Source of the DNA: Sporomusaceae bacterium UBA7701
GTDB lineage: Bacteria; Bacillota; Negativicutes; Sporomusales; UBA7701
Length of the DNA stretch: 64,000 nt
Direction: 5' to 3'
NCBI GenBank assembly: GCA_002482545.1
Contig: DLGF01000006.1
Location: 1-64,000, forward strand
The notes under the pieces are model-generated. The model had not been told where the DNA came from and made no database searches. It worked only from the letters and a program-made list of their open reading frames with translations. The position numbers were made by a program, and so were the translations under genes. Shown here piece by piece: positions 42,150 through 50,551 of the stretch; within the stretch, counting starts at the first letter, position 1, and each line of letters begins with the position of its first letter.

Positions 42150-42863
42150 CTATGCCGCTATGCCAATGGCGCCCACGGCCGCGTAAAATTGATAAAACAG
42201 TCCGGCAGTGGTCCGTTGGGCTTGCGGAAGCAGTATCCCGGTAGCCTGGTGGTAAGATCCGGAGGTCGCCCGGTTGTCCACCTGGTCGAGAAACTCCGCC
42301 GCCAATCTCGCATTTTTCAGCAGCAATTCGTGGCTCGGATGCCCCGCGGCGTAAATGCCGCCCCGGTCGACCAAGTAGTTGGCGCGCCGCTTTTCCACCC
42401 AGGTTTCATATTGCTGATGCCCGGAAAAGACCTTGGCCGTGGCGTGGTGCGGCACACAGAGATCCTGTACGAGATGGGCGGCGGCCCCCAGAAAGAAGGC
42501 AGCCTCATACCAGGTATTCCGCCTGGCATGATACAGCGCCTGGCCGAAGTAACGCCTGAATTCCACGGTCGCGCTGGGAAAGCGCCAAAGCCCCTTGTCG
42601 GCTTTTAAATCCAAGTAGTGCCCGACGTTTTTGCAGCCTTCGTCCGCCCAGTATACTCCGGCATTCAGCGCCGCAAGCTGCCGTTCGAAGGTATCGGCGC
42701 AGCGGCCAAAGCCGTCCTGGCGTAAAATGGCTATAGCCTGGCGATTGCAAAATTCGTGGGTGAGGCCGGGGCGATCCCACAGGCCCTGCAACGGCCCCGT
42801 TGTCGCTACAAGAAGCTTCAGCCCCATTTGGGCGGCAAATCTGGCTTGACTCATGCGAAACAT
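42150..42863 (-). CDS. Zinc-dependent phospholipase C family protein
   Basis: A 237-residue protein of the Bacillus cereus phospholipase C / alpha-toxin family. Metal ligands are recognisable in order: Trp in GLWDRPGLTHEF with the nearby His, Asp in YWADEG, His in VGHYLDL, the HLVQDLCVPHHA block (His, Asp, His), and the later HQQYETWVEKRR (His, Glu). Family enzymes cut phospholipids to diacylglycerol and a phosphorylated head group. A hydrophobic N-terminal stretch is present but is not a classical signal peptide. It is 36 bases after the glycosyltransferase gene, with a GGGGAGGGAG site. Confidence 0.85.
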   Translation of the reverse strand: MFRMSQARFAAQMGLKLLVATTGPLQGLWDRPGLTHEFCNRQAIAILRQDGFGRCADTFERQLAALNAGVYWADEGCKNVGHYLDLKADKGLWRFPSATVEFRRYFGQALYHARRNTWYEAAFFLGAAAHLVQDLCVPHHATAKVFSGHQQYETWVEKRRANYLVDRGGIYAAGHPSHELLLKNARLAAEFLDQVDNRATSGSYHQATGILLPQAQRTTAGLFYQFYAAVGAIGIAA

Positions 42864-42899
42864 CCGACTCCCTCCCCGACGTTTCCTATCAAATGATGA

Positions 42900-44051
42900 T
42901 TAACCTGAAGCCATTCCCCGCTTGGCCCCCAGCCGTTCCACCAAAAGCTGCGCCACTGCGGCCGCCGATTGGGGGTGGGCGATGCGCCGGGCATTTTCTC
43001 TCATTGCATTCAAAGTGTCCGGCTGAGAAAATAGCCTTGCAACCAATTGGGCGACTTCTTCCTTGCCCTTGGCCAAAACCGCCGCTCCCTCCCCCACCAG
43101 GTAACGGGCGTTATCCTCCTCCTGGCCGGGTATGGGATCAACCAGTACCATGGGAAGCGACGAAGCCAGCGCTTCACTGAGGGTGAGCGCTCCCGGCTTG
43201 GTAACCAGCAGATCGGCGGCGGACATGAGCTGCTGAATGCGGTGCGTATACCCCAACGTGACAATCCGGTGCCGGGATGTCCGGGCAACGGCCTGGACCT
43301 GGCGGCGCAGTTCGGGATTTTTCCCCGCCACTACAATAAGCTGGAGTGGCAGCTGCATGTCCTCCAATTGCTGGACGGTCCGTTCTATCGAGCCGAAACC
43401 CAGTCCGCCCCCCATCACCAAGACGATCGGCAATCCCGGGTCAAAGCCCAGGCTGCCGGCAATCAGCCGCCGGTCCTTAGGCTCGCGGAACGAAGGGTCG
43501 ATGGGAATGCCCGTAGGGTAAACACGGTCCGCCGGCGCTCCCAGACGAATGAGGTCTTCGCTGCAGGCCTCACTGGCCACAAAATACATATCCACCTCTT
43601 CATACAACCAGAGCGGATGAACGGCAAAATCAGTCACAACCGCCACCAGCGGCACATCGATACGGTGGCATCGTTTCAGATAGGCCGCCGCACTGCAGGG
43701 AAACGGGTGGGTAAAAACGATGACGTCAGGCCGGTGCCGGTAATAAAGCCGGGCCATGGTGCGTTTCATAGCGCGCGCCACCAGGTTCTGGACGGTGAAA
43801 TACTGACTCGGCGCCTGCGACCAGCGGTATAAGAGGTCATAAATATTGGGCGACAGATGAATCATTTTGAGATAAGCTTCTTTTACCAGCGAGTTTAGAT
43901 AAGACTGCTCGCCGCCCATAAAGTCGGCGATCCGGACCTGGACTCCACAGTTATTTCGCCGGATTTCGGCGGCCAAAGCTTTGGCCGCCTGCTGATGTCC
44001 GGCCCCCACGGATGCAGATACGATCAACACTCGCTTAAAGGGAGTGAACAT
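42900..44051 (-). CDS. Diacylglycerol-type glycosyltransferase (UgtP/MGDG synthase family)
   Basis: A 383-residue GT28-type enzyme. The N-terminal domain has VLIVSASVGAGHQQAAKALAAEI (acceptor side) and the C-terminal domain has VMGGGLGFGS and LVTKPGALTLSEALASSLPMVLVDPIPGQEEDNA (nucleotide-sugar side). Relatives move glucose or galactose onto diacylglycerol to make glycolipids. It heads a probable operon with phospholipase C, and four TTAAC(A/C) repeats precede its promoter. MurG-like or other sugar acceptors are alternatives, but the neighbour favours a lipid acceptor. Confidence 0.85.
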   Translation of the reverse strand: MFTPFKRVLIVSASVGAGHQQAAKALAAEIRRNNCGVQVRIADFMGGEQSYLNSLVKEAYLKMIHLSPNIYDLLYRWSQAPSQYFTVQNLVARAMKRTMARLYYRHRPDVIVFTHPFPCSAAAYLKRCHRIDVPLVAVVTDFAVHPLWLYEEVDMYFVASEACSEDLIRLGAPADRVYPTGIPIDPSFREPKDRRLIAGSLGFDPGLPIVLVMGGGLGFGSIERTVQQLEDMQLPLQLIVVAGKNPELRRQVQAVARTSRHRIVTLGYTHRIQQLMSAADLLVTKPGALTLSEALASSLPMVLVDPIPGQEEDNARYLVGEGAAVLAKGKEEVAQLVARLFSQPDTLNAMRENARRIAHPQSAAAVAQLLVERLGAKRGMASG

Positions 44052-44078
44052 TTCATCCCCTCCAATGTATTCACTATT

Positions 44079-44153
44079 ATCGTAGCACAGGATCGCCCAT
44101 CTTCTGTTAACGTCTGGTTAATTCTGATGAGCCGTCTGTTAAGGTTTGGTTAA
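44079..44153 (-). promoter_or_regulatory. PhoP box array and promoter, divergent to phoR
   Basis: On the minus strand there are two pairs TTAACC-N5-TTAACA (44153-44137 and 44121-44105), each with the 11-base period of PhoP direct repeats; the two pairs start 32 bases apart. The proximal repeat lies 20 bases from a possible -10 TACGAT (44084-44079), the same distance as at pstB. In the other direction, a TATGAT at 44185-44190 could be the phoR -10 box. Confidence 0.72.
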
Positions 44154-44308
44154 ATTCCCAGGCCAAACTGGCGTTTTTGCCGCCTATGATATATCATTTT
44201 GTTAGGTCCTGTCCTTGGGCCGTCCCCTTACCGCCTGGGCCGGCCCCCGACGAGCGGCTTATAATGCGTCCGCATTCAGCCACCCCTATGATTCGGAAGG
44301 AGTACGCT

Positions 44309-46093
44309 ATGTTTAACTGGGGCATCCGCACAAGGTTAATAACCTCTTATCTGCTGGTGGTGGCCGTCGTGCTGACCCTGCTCGGCAGCTATATTCTCTG
44401 GTACTTCCACCGTCACACCGTGGACAGTCTCAGCGCCAATCTACTGACCCAGGCGGAGGTAATCTCCGACCTTCTGACCGATAAACTGGATGATTCGCTG
44501 GAGCCGCCCCTGCTCGACGCCACCGTGAAGGAATTGTCTCAACGGGTGAATCTGCGGGTCACCGTGGTGGATACCAGCGGCAGAGTGCTGGCCGATTCCT
44601 GGGAAAACCCTGCCGCCATGGAAAACCACGGCCAGCGGCCGGAAATTATGACTGCCTTAACGACCGGCTACGGCTCGGCAACCCGGTACAGCGCGACCCT
44701 GAACGAAAATATGCTCTATGTAGCAATCCCCATTCGCCATGGCGGAGCGGTCATCGGCGCGCTGCGCGTTTCCAACACGCTGTCGTATGTGGAGGAAGGC
44801 TTCAGCCAGATTCGCACCGTTCTCTTGATCGCCCTCTTCCTGACCTCGCTCCTGGCGCTGGCCATCAGCATCGGCCTGGCCCGCACCTACACTTCGCCGC
44901 TTGAAAAAATCATCGCCACGGCTCAGGAAATAGCGGACGGCAGGCTCGACAGCCGCGTTCACGTCAGGACCGGGGACGAAATTGAATTGCTTGCCGGCAC
45001 GCTCAATACCCTCGCGTCCAATCTGGAGGACAAAGTCAGCGAAATTACCGCCGAAAAGAGCAAACTCGAACTCATCTTCCGCCATACCAACAGCGCCCTC
45101 ATGCTGCTCACCCGCCACGGGCTGGTTGTCGACGTCAATAAGGCCGCCATCGACACCTTCCACATCACGCCGGTCATGCTCGGCCAGCATAACCTTCAGG
45201 TCATCGGCAACGGTTTGTTCGACAAAGCGCTCCAAGAGGCGGCGACCCGGCGCGAAAGCCGCCTCTTGGACCTGAAGACCGACATTCAGGGAGTCAAGCG
45301 GGTGTTCGAGGTCTTTATCGCTCCCATTAGCGGCGGCGAAACCGGAACCGGGTCTATTTTGGCTGTTTTCCATGATATCACTGCCTTGCGCGACATGCAA
45401 GAAAAACAAGCCGACTTTGTCGCCAACGCCTCCCATGAATTGGCGACCCCGCTTACGGCCATCAAAGGGTTCGCCGAGACGCTGCTGGACGGGGCGCTCA
45501 AAGACCCCGGGCTGAGCACCCGGTTCATCACCATTATTCATGATGAGGCCGACCGCATGCATCGCCTGATTAAAGACTTGCTTCAACTCGCAAAACTTGA
45601 TTCCCAGGATTATCGTCACGGAATCACCGTTGAGCCGACGTTGATCGAGCCGGTGGTCGCCACTGCCGTGAACGACCTCGCGGCAACCTGGACGCAAAAG
45701 CAACTGACGGTGGCCATCCATGCCGCAGACGAGCCGTTAGCCGTGCAAGCCAATGCCGACTGGCTGAAACAGGTTGTGCTTAATCTGCTGGACAACGCCA
45801 TAAAATATACTCCTGCCGGGGGATATATAGCGATTTCCTGGCGGAAGGACCGGAATCAGGCTATTTTTACCGTGGAGGATTCGGGGATCGGCATCCCCGC
45901 GGAAGATCTGCCCCGCATCTTCGACCGGTTTTACCGGGTCGACCGGGCGCGGACCCGCGCCGCCGGCGGCACCGGCCTCGGACTGGCCATCGTCAAGTTC
46001 ATCATCGAAACCTTCGGCGGCAAAATCGAGGCGAAAAACAACAGCCGGGGCGGCACCACCATGCAGTTTCAACTGCCGCTGGCTGCCCGCTAG
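44309..46093 (+). CDS. phoR: Phosphate regulon sensor kinase PhoR-like
   Basis: A 594-residue membrane kinase. Membrane segments at about 10-32 and 165-187 enclose an external domain (VTVVDTSGRVLADSWENP). Then follow HAMP (SPLEKIIATAQEIADGRLDSRV), PAS (LIFRHTNSALMLLTRHGLVVDVNKAAIDTF), HisKA (FVANASHELATPLTAIKGF) and HATPase (DSGIGIPAEDLPRIFDRFYRVD). This is the PhoR/ResE layout. The nearby phoU, pstB and PhoP-type regulator support PhoR. The start at 44309 has GGAAGGAG upstream. It is convergent with phoU and apart from phoP, which is unusual. Confidence 0.88.
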   Translation: MFNWGIRTRLITSYLLVVAVVLTLLGSYILWYFHRHTVDSLSANLLTQAEVISDLLTDKLDDSLEPPLLDATVKELSQRVNLRVTVVDTSGRVLADSWENPAAMENHGQRPEIMTALTTGYGSATRYSATLNENMLYVAIPIRHGGAVIGALRVSNTLSYVEEGFSQIRTVLLIALFLTSLLALAISIGLARTYTSPLEKIIATAQEIADGRLDSRVHVRTGDEIELLAGTLNTLASNLEDKVSEITAEKSKLELIFRHTNSALMLLTRHGLVVDVNKAAIDTFHITPVMLGQHNLQVIGNGLFDKALQEAATRRESRLLDLKTDIQGVKRVFEVFIAPISGGETGTGSILAVFHDITALRDMQEKQADFVANASHELATPLTAIKGFAETLLDGALKDPGLSTRFITIIHDEADRMHRLIKDLLQLAKLDSQDYRHGITVEPTLIEPVVATAVNDLAATWTQKQLTVAIHAADEPLAVQANADWLKQVVLNLLDNAIKYTPAGGYIAISWRKDRNQAIFTVEDSGIGIPAEDLPRIFDRFYRVDRARTRAAGGTGLGLAIVKFIIETFGGKIEAKNNSRGGTTMQFQLPLAAR

Positions 46094-46257
46094 GCCGGGC
46101 CTGTCCGCCGGCGGCAGGCAACCGCGGCTCTACCGCAGCCTGGCCATGCCGAAGGATTTTAGCGCACACGACGGCCGGTCTATCGGCGTCGTCTCGGTTT
46201 CAGCCGCCATTCCCGGCAGTCCATCCGCCAACCTGGGTTTGTCAACAATTTGAGACA

Positions 46258-46292
46258 TAAAAAAGCCGCCCTGAAAAAAGGCGGCTTTTTTT
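46258..46292. terminator. Bidirectional terminator between phoR and phoU
   Basis: AAAAGCCGCC (46261-46270) pairs with GGCGGCTTTT (46280-46289) with A- and T-runs on both sides. Pairing extends outward (AATTTGAG with CTCAAATT, 46243-46307) with one mismatch. It serves both convergent genes. The stretch 46094-46242 holds nothing else that I recognise. Confidence 0.92.
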
Positions 46293-46302
46293 ATGCCTCA
46301 AA

Positions 46303-46959
46303 TTATCTTTTCCGGCGGCGCTGACCCGTGACCAGGTAAATCGTCCATTCGGCGATATTGGTGCTATGGTCGGCCATGCGCTCCAGATAGCGGGCGACGA
46401 ACAAAAGCTGCGTGGCCTGACTGATGGTGCGCGGGTCTTCCAGCATGAAGGTCAACAGCTCCCGGAACACTTGCTGGTATAGATTATCGACGTCGTCATC
46501 CGCCTGGCAGATGCTCTCAGCCAAAGAGATATCCAGATTGACGTAGGCTTCCAGGGAGTCGTTCAACATTTTTTGGGCCATGCCGGCCATGCGGGGAATA
46601 TCCACCAGCGGTTTTATGAGCGGCTGTTTAGCCAGCCGCAAGGTAACATTCGCAATATCGTAAGCATGGTCGCCGATCCGTTCCAGGTCGGTGGTGATCT
46701 TCAGTCCCGTGCCGATGATGCGCAAATCCCTTGCCAGGGGCTGCTGCCTGGCGATCAGGACCATGCACTTATCTTCAATATCCTGTTCCCATTTATCAAT
46801 GGCGTCATCGCCGAGAGTCACCCGGCGCGCCAGTTCAACATCCTGCCTGGCCAGCGACTCCACCGCCTGCGCAATGGCCTCGCTCACCAGCCGGCCCATA
46901 TTCAGAAGGTCCTGCCGGAGCCCTTCGAGTTCCTGATCATAGCCTTGCCTGGTCACCAT
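46303..46959 (-). CDS. phoU: Phosphate signalling protein PhoU
   Basis: A 218-residue all-helical protein made of two PhoU repeats, each with the metal-binding ERIGDHAYDIAN-type block (LERIGDHAYDIANV and LERMADHSTNIAEW). It links the Pst transporter to the PhoR kinase and restrains phosphate uptake. I take the ATG at 46959 preceded by GGGGGG; the longer frame has no ribosome site and overlaps pstB. It follows pstB by 22 bases. Confidence 0.95.
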   Translation of the reverse strand: MVTRQGYDQELEGLRQDLLNMGRLVSEAIAQAVESLARQDVELARRVTLGDDAIDKWEQDIEDKCMVLIARQQPLARDLRIIGTGLKITTDLERIGDHAYDIANVTLRLAKQPLIKPLVDIPRMAGMAQKMLNDSLEAYVNLDISLAESICQADDDVDNLYQQVFRELLTFMLEDPRTISQATQLLFVARYLERMADHSTNIAEWTIYLVTGQRRRKR

Positions 46960-46981
46960 ACATTCGTCCCCCCTGTTCCGC

Positions 46982-47737
46982 TTAGCCGAAACGGCCGGTA
47001 ATATAATCTTCGGTGCGTTTGTCATTGGGGCGGGTGAAAATAGTATCGGTTTCATCATATTCAACCATTTCCCCGTTTAAAAAGAACCCCGTGTAATCGG
47101 AAACCCTGGCCGCCTGCTGCATGTTATGGGTAACCATTACGATGGTATAGTTGGTCTTGAGTTCGGTCACCAGTTCCTCAATTTTCATCGTGGAAATCGG
47201 ATCAAGCGCCGAACAGGGCTCATCCATGAGCAGAACCTCCGGCTCCACCGCCAGAAGCCTGGCAATACAAAGCCGCTGCTGCTGGCCGCCGGACAGGCCA
47301 AGCGCCGAATCTCCCAGCCGGTCCTTTACTTCATCCCACAGCGCAGCCGCTTGCAGGCTTTTTTCCACCACCGCCTTCAGTTGGGTCTTGCTGCTCGTCC
47401 CGTGAATCCGGGGACCATAGGCCACATTGTCGAAGATGGACATCGGAAACGGATTCGGACGTTGAAAAACCATGCCGACGCGCTTGCGAAGCATGACCAC
47501 ATCGGTATTGGGATGATAAATATTCTCGCCGTCGATGCGGACCTCGCCTTCCACCACCACACGGGGAATCAGGTCATTCATCCTGTTCAGGGCGCGCAGG
47601 AAGGTGGATTTTCCGCAGCCGGACGGACCAATTAGCGCTACTACGGTATGCGCGTCAACATCCAGACTGACTTTTTTCAATGCCGGTGTATCCCCATAGA
47701 ATAGCTTTAATTTGCTGACTTGTATTTTTGGCTGCAT
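46982..47737 (-). CDS. pstB: Phosphate ABC transporter ATP-binding protein PstB
   Basis: A 251-residue ABC ATPase. Walker A is IGPSGCGKST, the signature LSGGQQQRLCIARLLA, Walker B LLMDEPCSALDP, and the PstB-specific FQRPNPFPMSIFDNVAYGPRIHG is present. It energises phosphate import. The ATG at 47737 follows GGGGGAGGG. No pstS, pstC or pstA is next to it; they must be elsewhere. Three PhoP repeats sit upstream. Confidence 0.96.
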   Translation of the reverse strand: MQPKIQVSKLKLFYGDTPALKKVSLDVDAHTVVALIGPSGCGKSTFLRALNRMNDLIPRVVVEGEVRIDGENIYHPNTDVVMLRKRVGMVFQRPNPFPMSIFDNVAYGPRIHGTSSKTQLKAVVEKSLQAAALWDEVKDRLGDSALGLSGGQQQRLCIARLLAVEPEVLLMDEPCSALDPISTMKIEELVTELKTNYTIVMVTHNMQQAARVSDYTGFFLNGEMVEYDETDTIFTRPNDKRTEDYITGRFG

Positions 47738-47766
47738 TACTTGTTCCCTCCCCCGGTTCTCCCTGA

Positions 47767-47820
47767 AATATATCACGCCGGCCTATGGCGATTGTTATGG
47801 CTATGTTAAATTTCTGTAAA
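47767..47820 (-). promoter_or_regulatory. PhoP box and promoter of pstB-phoU
   Basis: On the minus strand TTTACA-N5-TTAACA-N5-ATAACA (47820-47793): three direct repeats with exact 11-base period, the Firmicutes PhoP pattern TT(A/T/C)ACA-N5. A -10 TATATT (47772-47767) follows 20 bases later, and there is no -35 box of its own, as in PhoP-activated promoters. Confidence 0.87.
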
Positions 47821-47870
47821 CAGTTGCCTGCCTTAGCCTTAAAACCGGCCTGGCGCCGGCGCGCATAAAA

Positions 47871-47907
47871 AAAGCCGGTACCTGGCGCAGGCCTCCGGTC
47901 CGGCTTT
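47871..47907 (-). terminator. phoP terminator
   Basis: AAAGCCGG (47871-47878) pairs with CCGGCTTT (47900-47907), with further inner pairing; the minus strand continues in a run of seven T residues. It starts 10 bases after the phoP stop. Confidence 0.85.
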
Positions 47908-47917
47908 CATATTCCTC

Positions 47918-48607
47918 TTATATATCACGGAATCGATAGCCGATGCCCCGCACGGTTTCAATGGCATCGGCCGTTTCCGGCTCTTGTCCCAGTTTGGCCC
48001 GCAAATGGCGGATATGCACATCCACGGTCCGCGTGTCGCCAAAATACTCGTACCCCCAGACCTTCTCCAAAAGCTGCTCGCGGCTGAAGGCGCGTCCCTG
48101 GCTGGTTACCAGCAGTTTCAACAGCTCATATTCCTTGGGGGTCAATTCCAGCTTCTCCTTGCCCAGGAAGGCTTCGTAGCGGTTGAAGTTGAACCGGAGG
48201 CTGCCGACGGTCAGCTCTCCCTCCGGCAAAGCCGCTCGCTGACTGCGCCGCAGGACAGCCTTTATCCGGGCCACCAGTTCCCTGGGGCTGAAAGGTTTTG
48301 TCAGGTAATCGTCCGCTCCCAGTTCCAGGCCCACGACCTTGTCAAACTCCTCATCCTTCGCCGTCAGCATAATAATCGGAATGCCGGACGTTTCTCTGGT
48401 GCCCTTGAGGGTCCGGCAGACTTCAAGTCCGTCCACCCCCGGCAGCATCAGGTCCAAAATAACCAGATCGGGGATTTCCTTCGCCAGCCGGATGGCCGTC
48501 TGTCCATTGTCCGCTTCCGCTACCGTAAAACCGGCCTTCTGCAGATTGAACCTGACCAGTTCGCGAATATGGGCCTCATCATCCACAATCAGTATTTTCC
48601 CCGACAT
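47918..48607 (-). CDS. phoP: PhoP-type response regulator
   Basis: A 229-residue OmpR-family regulator. The receiver has DDE at 9-11, phospho-acceptor Asp52 (VILDLMLPG), and KPFSPREL. The DNA-binding winged helix (about 130-229) includes ELTPKEYELLKLLV and the recognition-helix region GDTRTVDVHIRHLRAKLG. Linkage to pstB-phoU and phoR identifies it as PhoP/PhoB with good probability. It is a separate transcription unit between hup and pstB. I see no strong promoter and no clear Pho box directly upstream. Confidence 0.88.
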   Translation of the reverse strand: MSGKILIVDDEAHIRELVRFNLQKAGFTVAEADNGQTAIRLAKEIPDLVILDLMLPGVDGLEVCRTLKGTRETSGIPIIMLTAKDEEFDKVVGLELGADDYLTKPFSPRELVARIKAVLRRSQRAALPEGELTVGSLRFNFNRYEAFLGKEKLELTPKEYELLKLLVTSQGRAFSREQLLEKVWGYEYFGDTRTVDVHIRHLRAKLGQEPETADAIETVRGIGYRFRDI

Positions 48608-48675
48608 GCTAAAACCCCCAGAATAGCAGTACTTGCGGCCGAACAGCCAAATTCATACCTGGCGACAAGGAAGCA

Positions 48676-48700
48676 AAAACCGGGTGCTAGGCCCGGTTTT
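48676..48700 (-). terminator. hup terminator
   Basis: AAAACCGGG (48676-48684) pairs with CCCGGTTTT (48692-48700); on the minus strand a further T follows. It lies about 12 bases after the hup stop. Confidence 0.85.
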
Positions 48701-48712
48701 CGGCTATGTATC

Positions 48713-48991
48713 TTATTTCTTGTTTACGCTGTCTTTGAGACCTTTGCCGGCTTTGAAAACCGGAGTCGCGGACGCCGGAATGGTGATTTCTTTCCCGGTT
48801 TGCGGGTTACGGCCTTTTCTCGCGCCACGGGCTTTGACTTCGAAAGTACCAAATCCGATCACTTGCACCTTATCCTTTTGGGCGAGAGCTTCTTCTACGC
48901 TTGCGAATAAAGCGTTAATGGCCTTTTCGGCATCCTTCTTAGTCATGCCGGCCTTTTCAGCTACGCTAGCAACCAACTCGGTTTTATTCAC
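48713..48991 (-). CDS. hup: HU family DNA-binding protein
   Basis: A 92-residue histone-like protein that bends and compacts DNA. It begins with the family NKTELVASVAEKAGMTKKDAEKA and has the DNA-clamping arm block GFGTFEVKARGARKGRNPQTG. The GTG start at 48991 has AAGGAGGAAGG; an in-frame ATG at 49030 also has GAGGAGG upstream, but the shorter product has the standard HU length. In Bacillus the S4-domain gene yabO lies at this position downstream of yabN; here hup does. Confidence 0.95.
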   Translation of the reverse strand: MNKTELVASVAEKAGMTKKDAEKAINALFASVEEALAQKDKVQVIGFGTFEVKARGARKGRNPQTGKEITIPASATPVFKAGKGLKDSVNKK

Positions 48992-49095
48992 AATTCCTTC
49001 CTCCTTGTCATATTTGGTTACTTTTAGCATTATTCGCTGTATTGCTATTTATTCCTCCTCGCTACAAAAAAATTTGCCAAAAATTACAGAAAATC

Positions 49096-50550
49096 TTACA
49101 TTTTTTTACCTTTTGCAGCATTCCATAGCAAATCCAGCTCATCCAAGGTGAATTTCTGCCAGGGTCGCCCCTGCCGCTCTACCGCTTTTTCCACATAAGC
49201 AAACCGGCGGATAAACTTGTCGTTGGTCACGGTGAGCGCTGTTTCAGGCTCGACATCGAGAAACCGAGCCAGGTTTACGATACTGAACAATACATCGCCA
49301 AGCTCCTCCTCAATGGCCGGCCGGTCCCCCTCCGCGGCGGCCGCTTTGAGTTCCGCCAGTTCTTCCATTATCTTGTCCCAAACCGGGTCGACGCTATTCC
49401 AGTCAAAACCAACTTTAGCGGCTTTAGTCTGCAATTTGAAGGCCCGCATCAGGCTGGGCAGGTTTCGCGGCACTCCGTCCAGCACAGCCTTGCGTTCCCC
49501 CTGCTTTTCCCGGCTCTTGATCTTGTCCCAGTTGACAACGACTTCCGCCGCGTCCCGGACGGTAATGTCGCCGAAGACATGAGGGTGCCGGCGAATGAGT
49601 TTTTCCGCGACGGTGTCCACTACATCCTGCATGGAAAAGGTCCCGCATTCCTCGGCAACCCGGGCGTGAAACACCACCTGCAGCAAGAGGTCGCCGAGTT
49701 CCTCGCAGAGCTTGTCCGCATCCGCCAGTTCAATGGCCTCAAGCACCTCGTAGACTTCTTCGACCATATACCGCCTCAGGCTTTCGTGGGTCTGCTCAAT
49801 ATCCCAGACGCAGCCCCCCGGAGCGCGAAGGCGGGCCATAATATCCACCACCGGGGCAAGGGAAAAACGGCTGGCCTTGGCTGGAAGGCCGGGAACATAA
49901 AGGCTGGTAAGATGGTCGATGACGGCCAGGCGGTCGAGCTCGAACAAGGGGATAGTCCGGACTTCTTCGTCTTCCAGCCCCAGATTTCTCACCACCGTAA
50001 CGGCGTGGTCGTCCGGAAAGCGTTCCATGAGGCTGAGCTTGGCCTCTGAAGCCACTTGCCGGTTATAGACCTGGGTAACCACCAGCGACGTATTCAAATC
50101 CAGCGACAATCCGTCGATGTCCGCGGCGTCGGTGACGGTGATCCCGGCAATCGGGTCGATGCCTAAACGAACATACAAAAGATCCAGAAAGCTCATCGCC
50201 GGCAAAATGGTTACCGGTACTTCGGCCGCGGCAGCCAACTCCCGGATCAGGCCGACTGTCCGTTCCGCAACCAACGGGCTGCCGGGCACGGCGTAGACAA
50301 CGGGACGGGCGGCGCCACGCGCCACGCAGTCTCTGGCGATCGCCTCATAGAGAGCGGGGAAATTATCATAGCGCTCATAATATCCGTCATAACTTTCGAA
50401 GGGAATGTTCCGTTCGACCAGGCCGGTTACGGCCGGATGCTTCGCCGTGCGGAGCACCAGTTCCGGTTTTTCTTCCAAAATACCCAGCGTTTCGCAGGTA
50501 ACGAGCCGGAAATCCCCCGGCCCAAGGCCGATAATCGTTATTTTACCCAT
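49096..50550 (-). CDS. mazG: YabN: tetrapyrrole methylase-like + MazG pyrophosphohydrolase
   Basis: A 484-residue two-domain protein. Residues 1-225 are a TP-methylase-like domain (ITIIGLGPGDFRLVT, AVPGSPLVAERTV). Residues 230-480 are MazG (LRAPGGCVWDIEQTHESLRRYMVEEVYEVLEAI with the EExxE-type metal site, then HPHVFGDI). MazG hydrolyses non-canonical or excess nucleoside triphosphates. The same fusion is Bacillus YabN. It starts 1 base after the upstream gene's stop, with the ribosome site inside that gene, so it is coupled. Confidence 0.93.
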   Translation of the reverse strand: MGKITIIGLGPGDFRLVTCETLGILEEKPELVLRTAKHPAVTGLVERNIPFESYDGYYERYDNFPALYEAIARDCVARGAARPVVYAVPGSPLVAERTVGLIRELAAAAEVPVTILPAMSFLDLLYVRLGIDPIAGITVTDAADIDGLSLDLNTSLVVTQVYNRQVASEAKLSLMERFPDDHAVTVVRNLGLEDEEVRTIPLFELDRLAVIDHLTSLYVPGLPAKASRFSLAPVVDIMARLRAPGGCVWDIEQTHESLRRYMVEEVYEVLEAIELADADKLCEELGDLLLQVVFHARVAEECGTFSMQDVVDTVAEKLIRRHPHVFGDITVRDAAEVVVNWDKIKSREKQGERKAVLDGVPRNLPSLMRAFKLQTKAAKVGFDWNSVDPVWDKIMEELAELKAAAAEGDRPAIEEELGDVLFSIVNLARFLDVEPETALTVTNDKFIRRFAYVEKAVERQGRPWQKFTLDELDLLWNAAKGKKM

Positions 50551-50551
50551 A

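Noticed and set aside
46094..46242. GC-rich stretch after phoR as a possible small RNA
   Set aside because: It can form local hairpins, but no promoter or conserved shape is evident.
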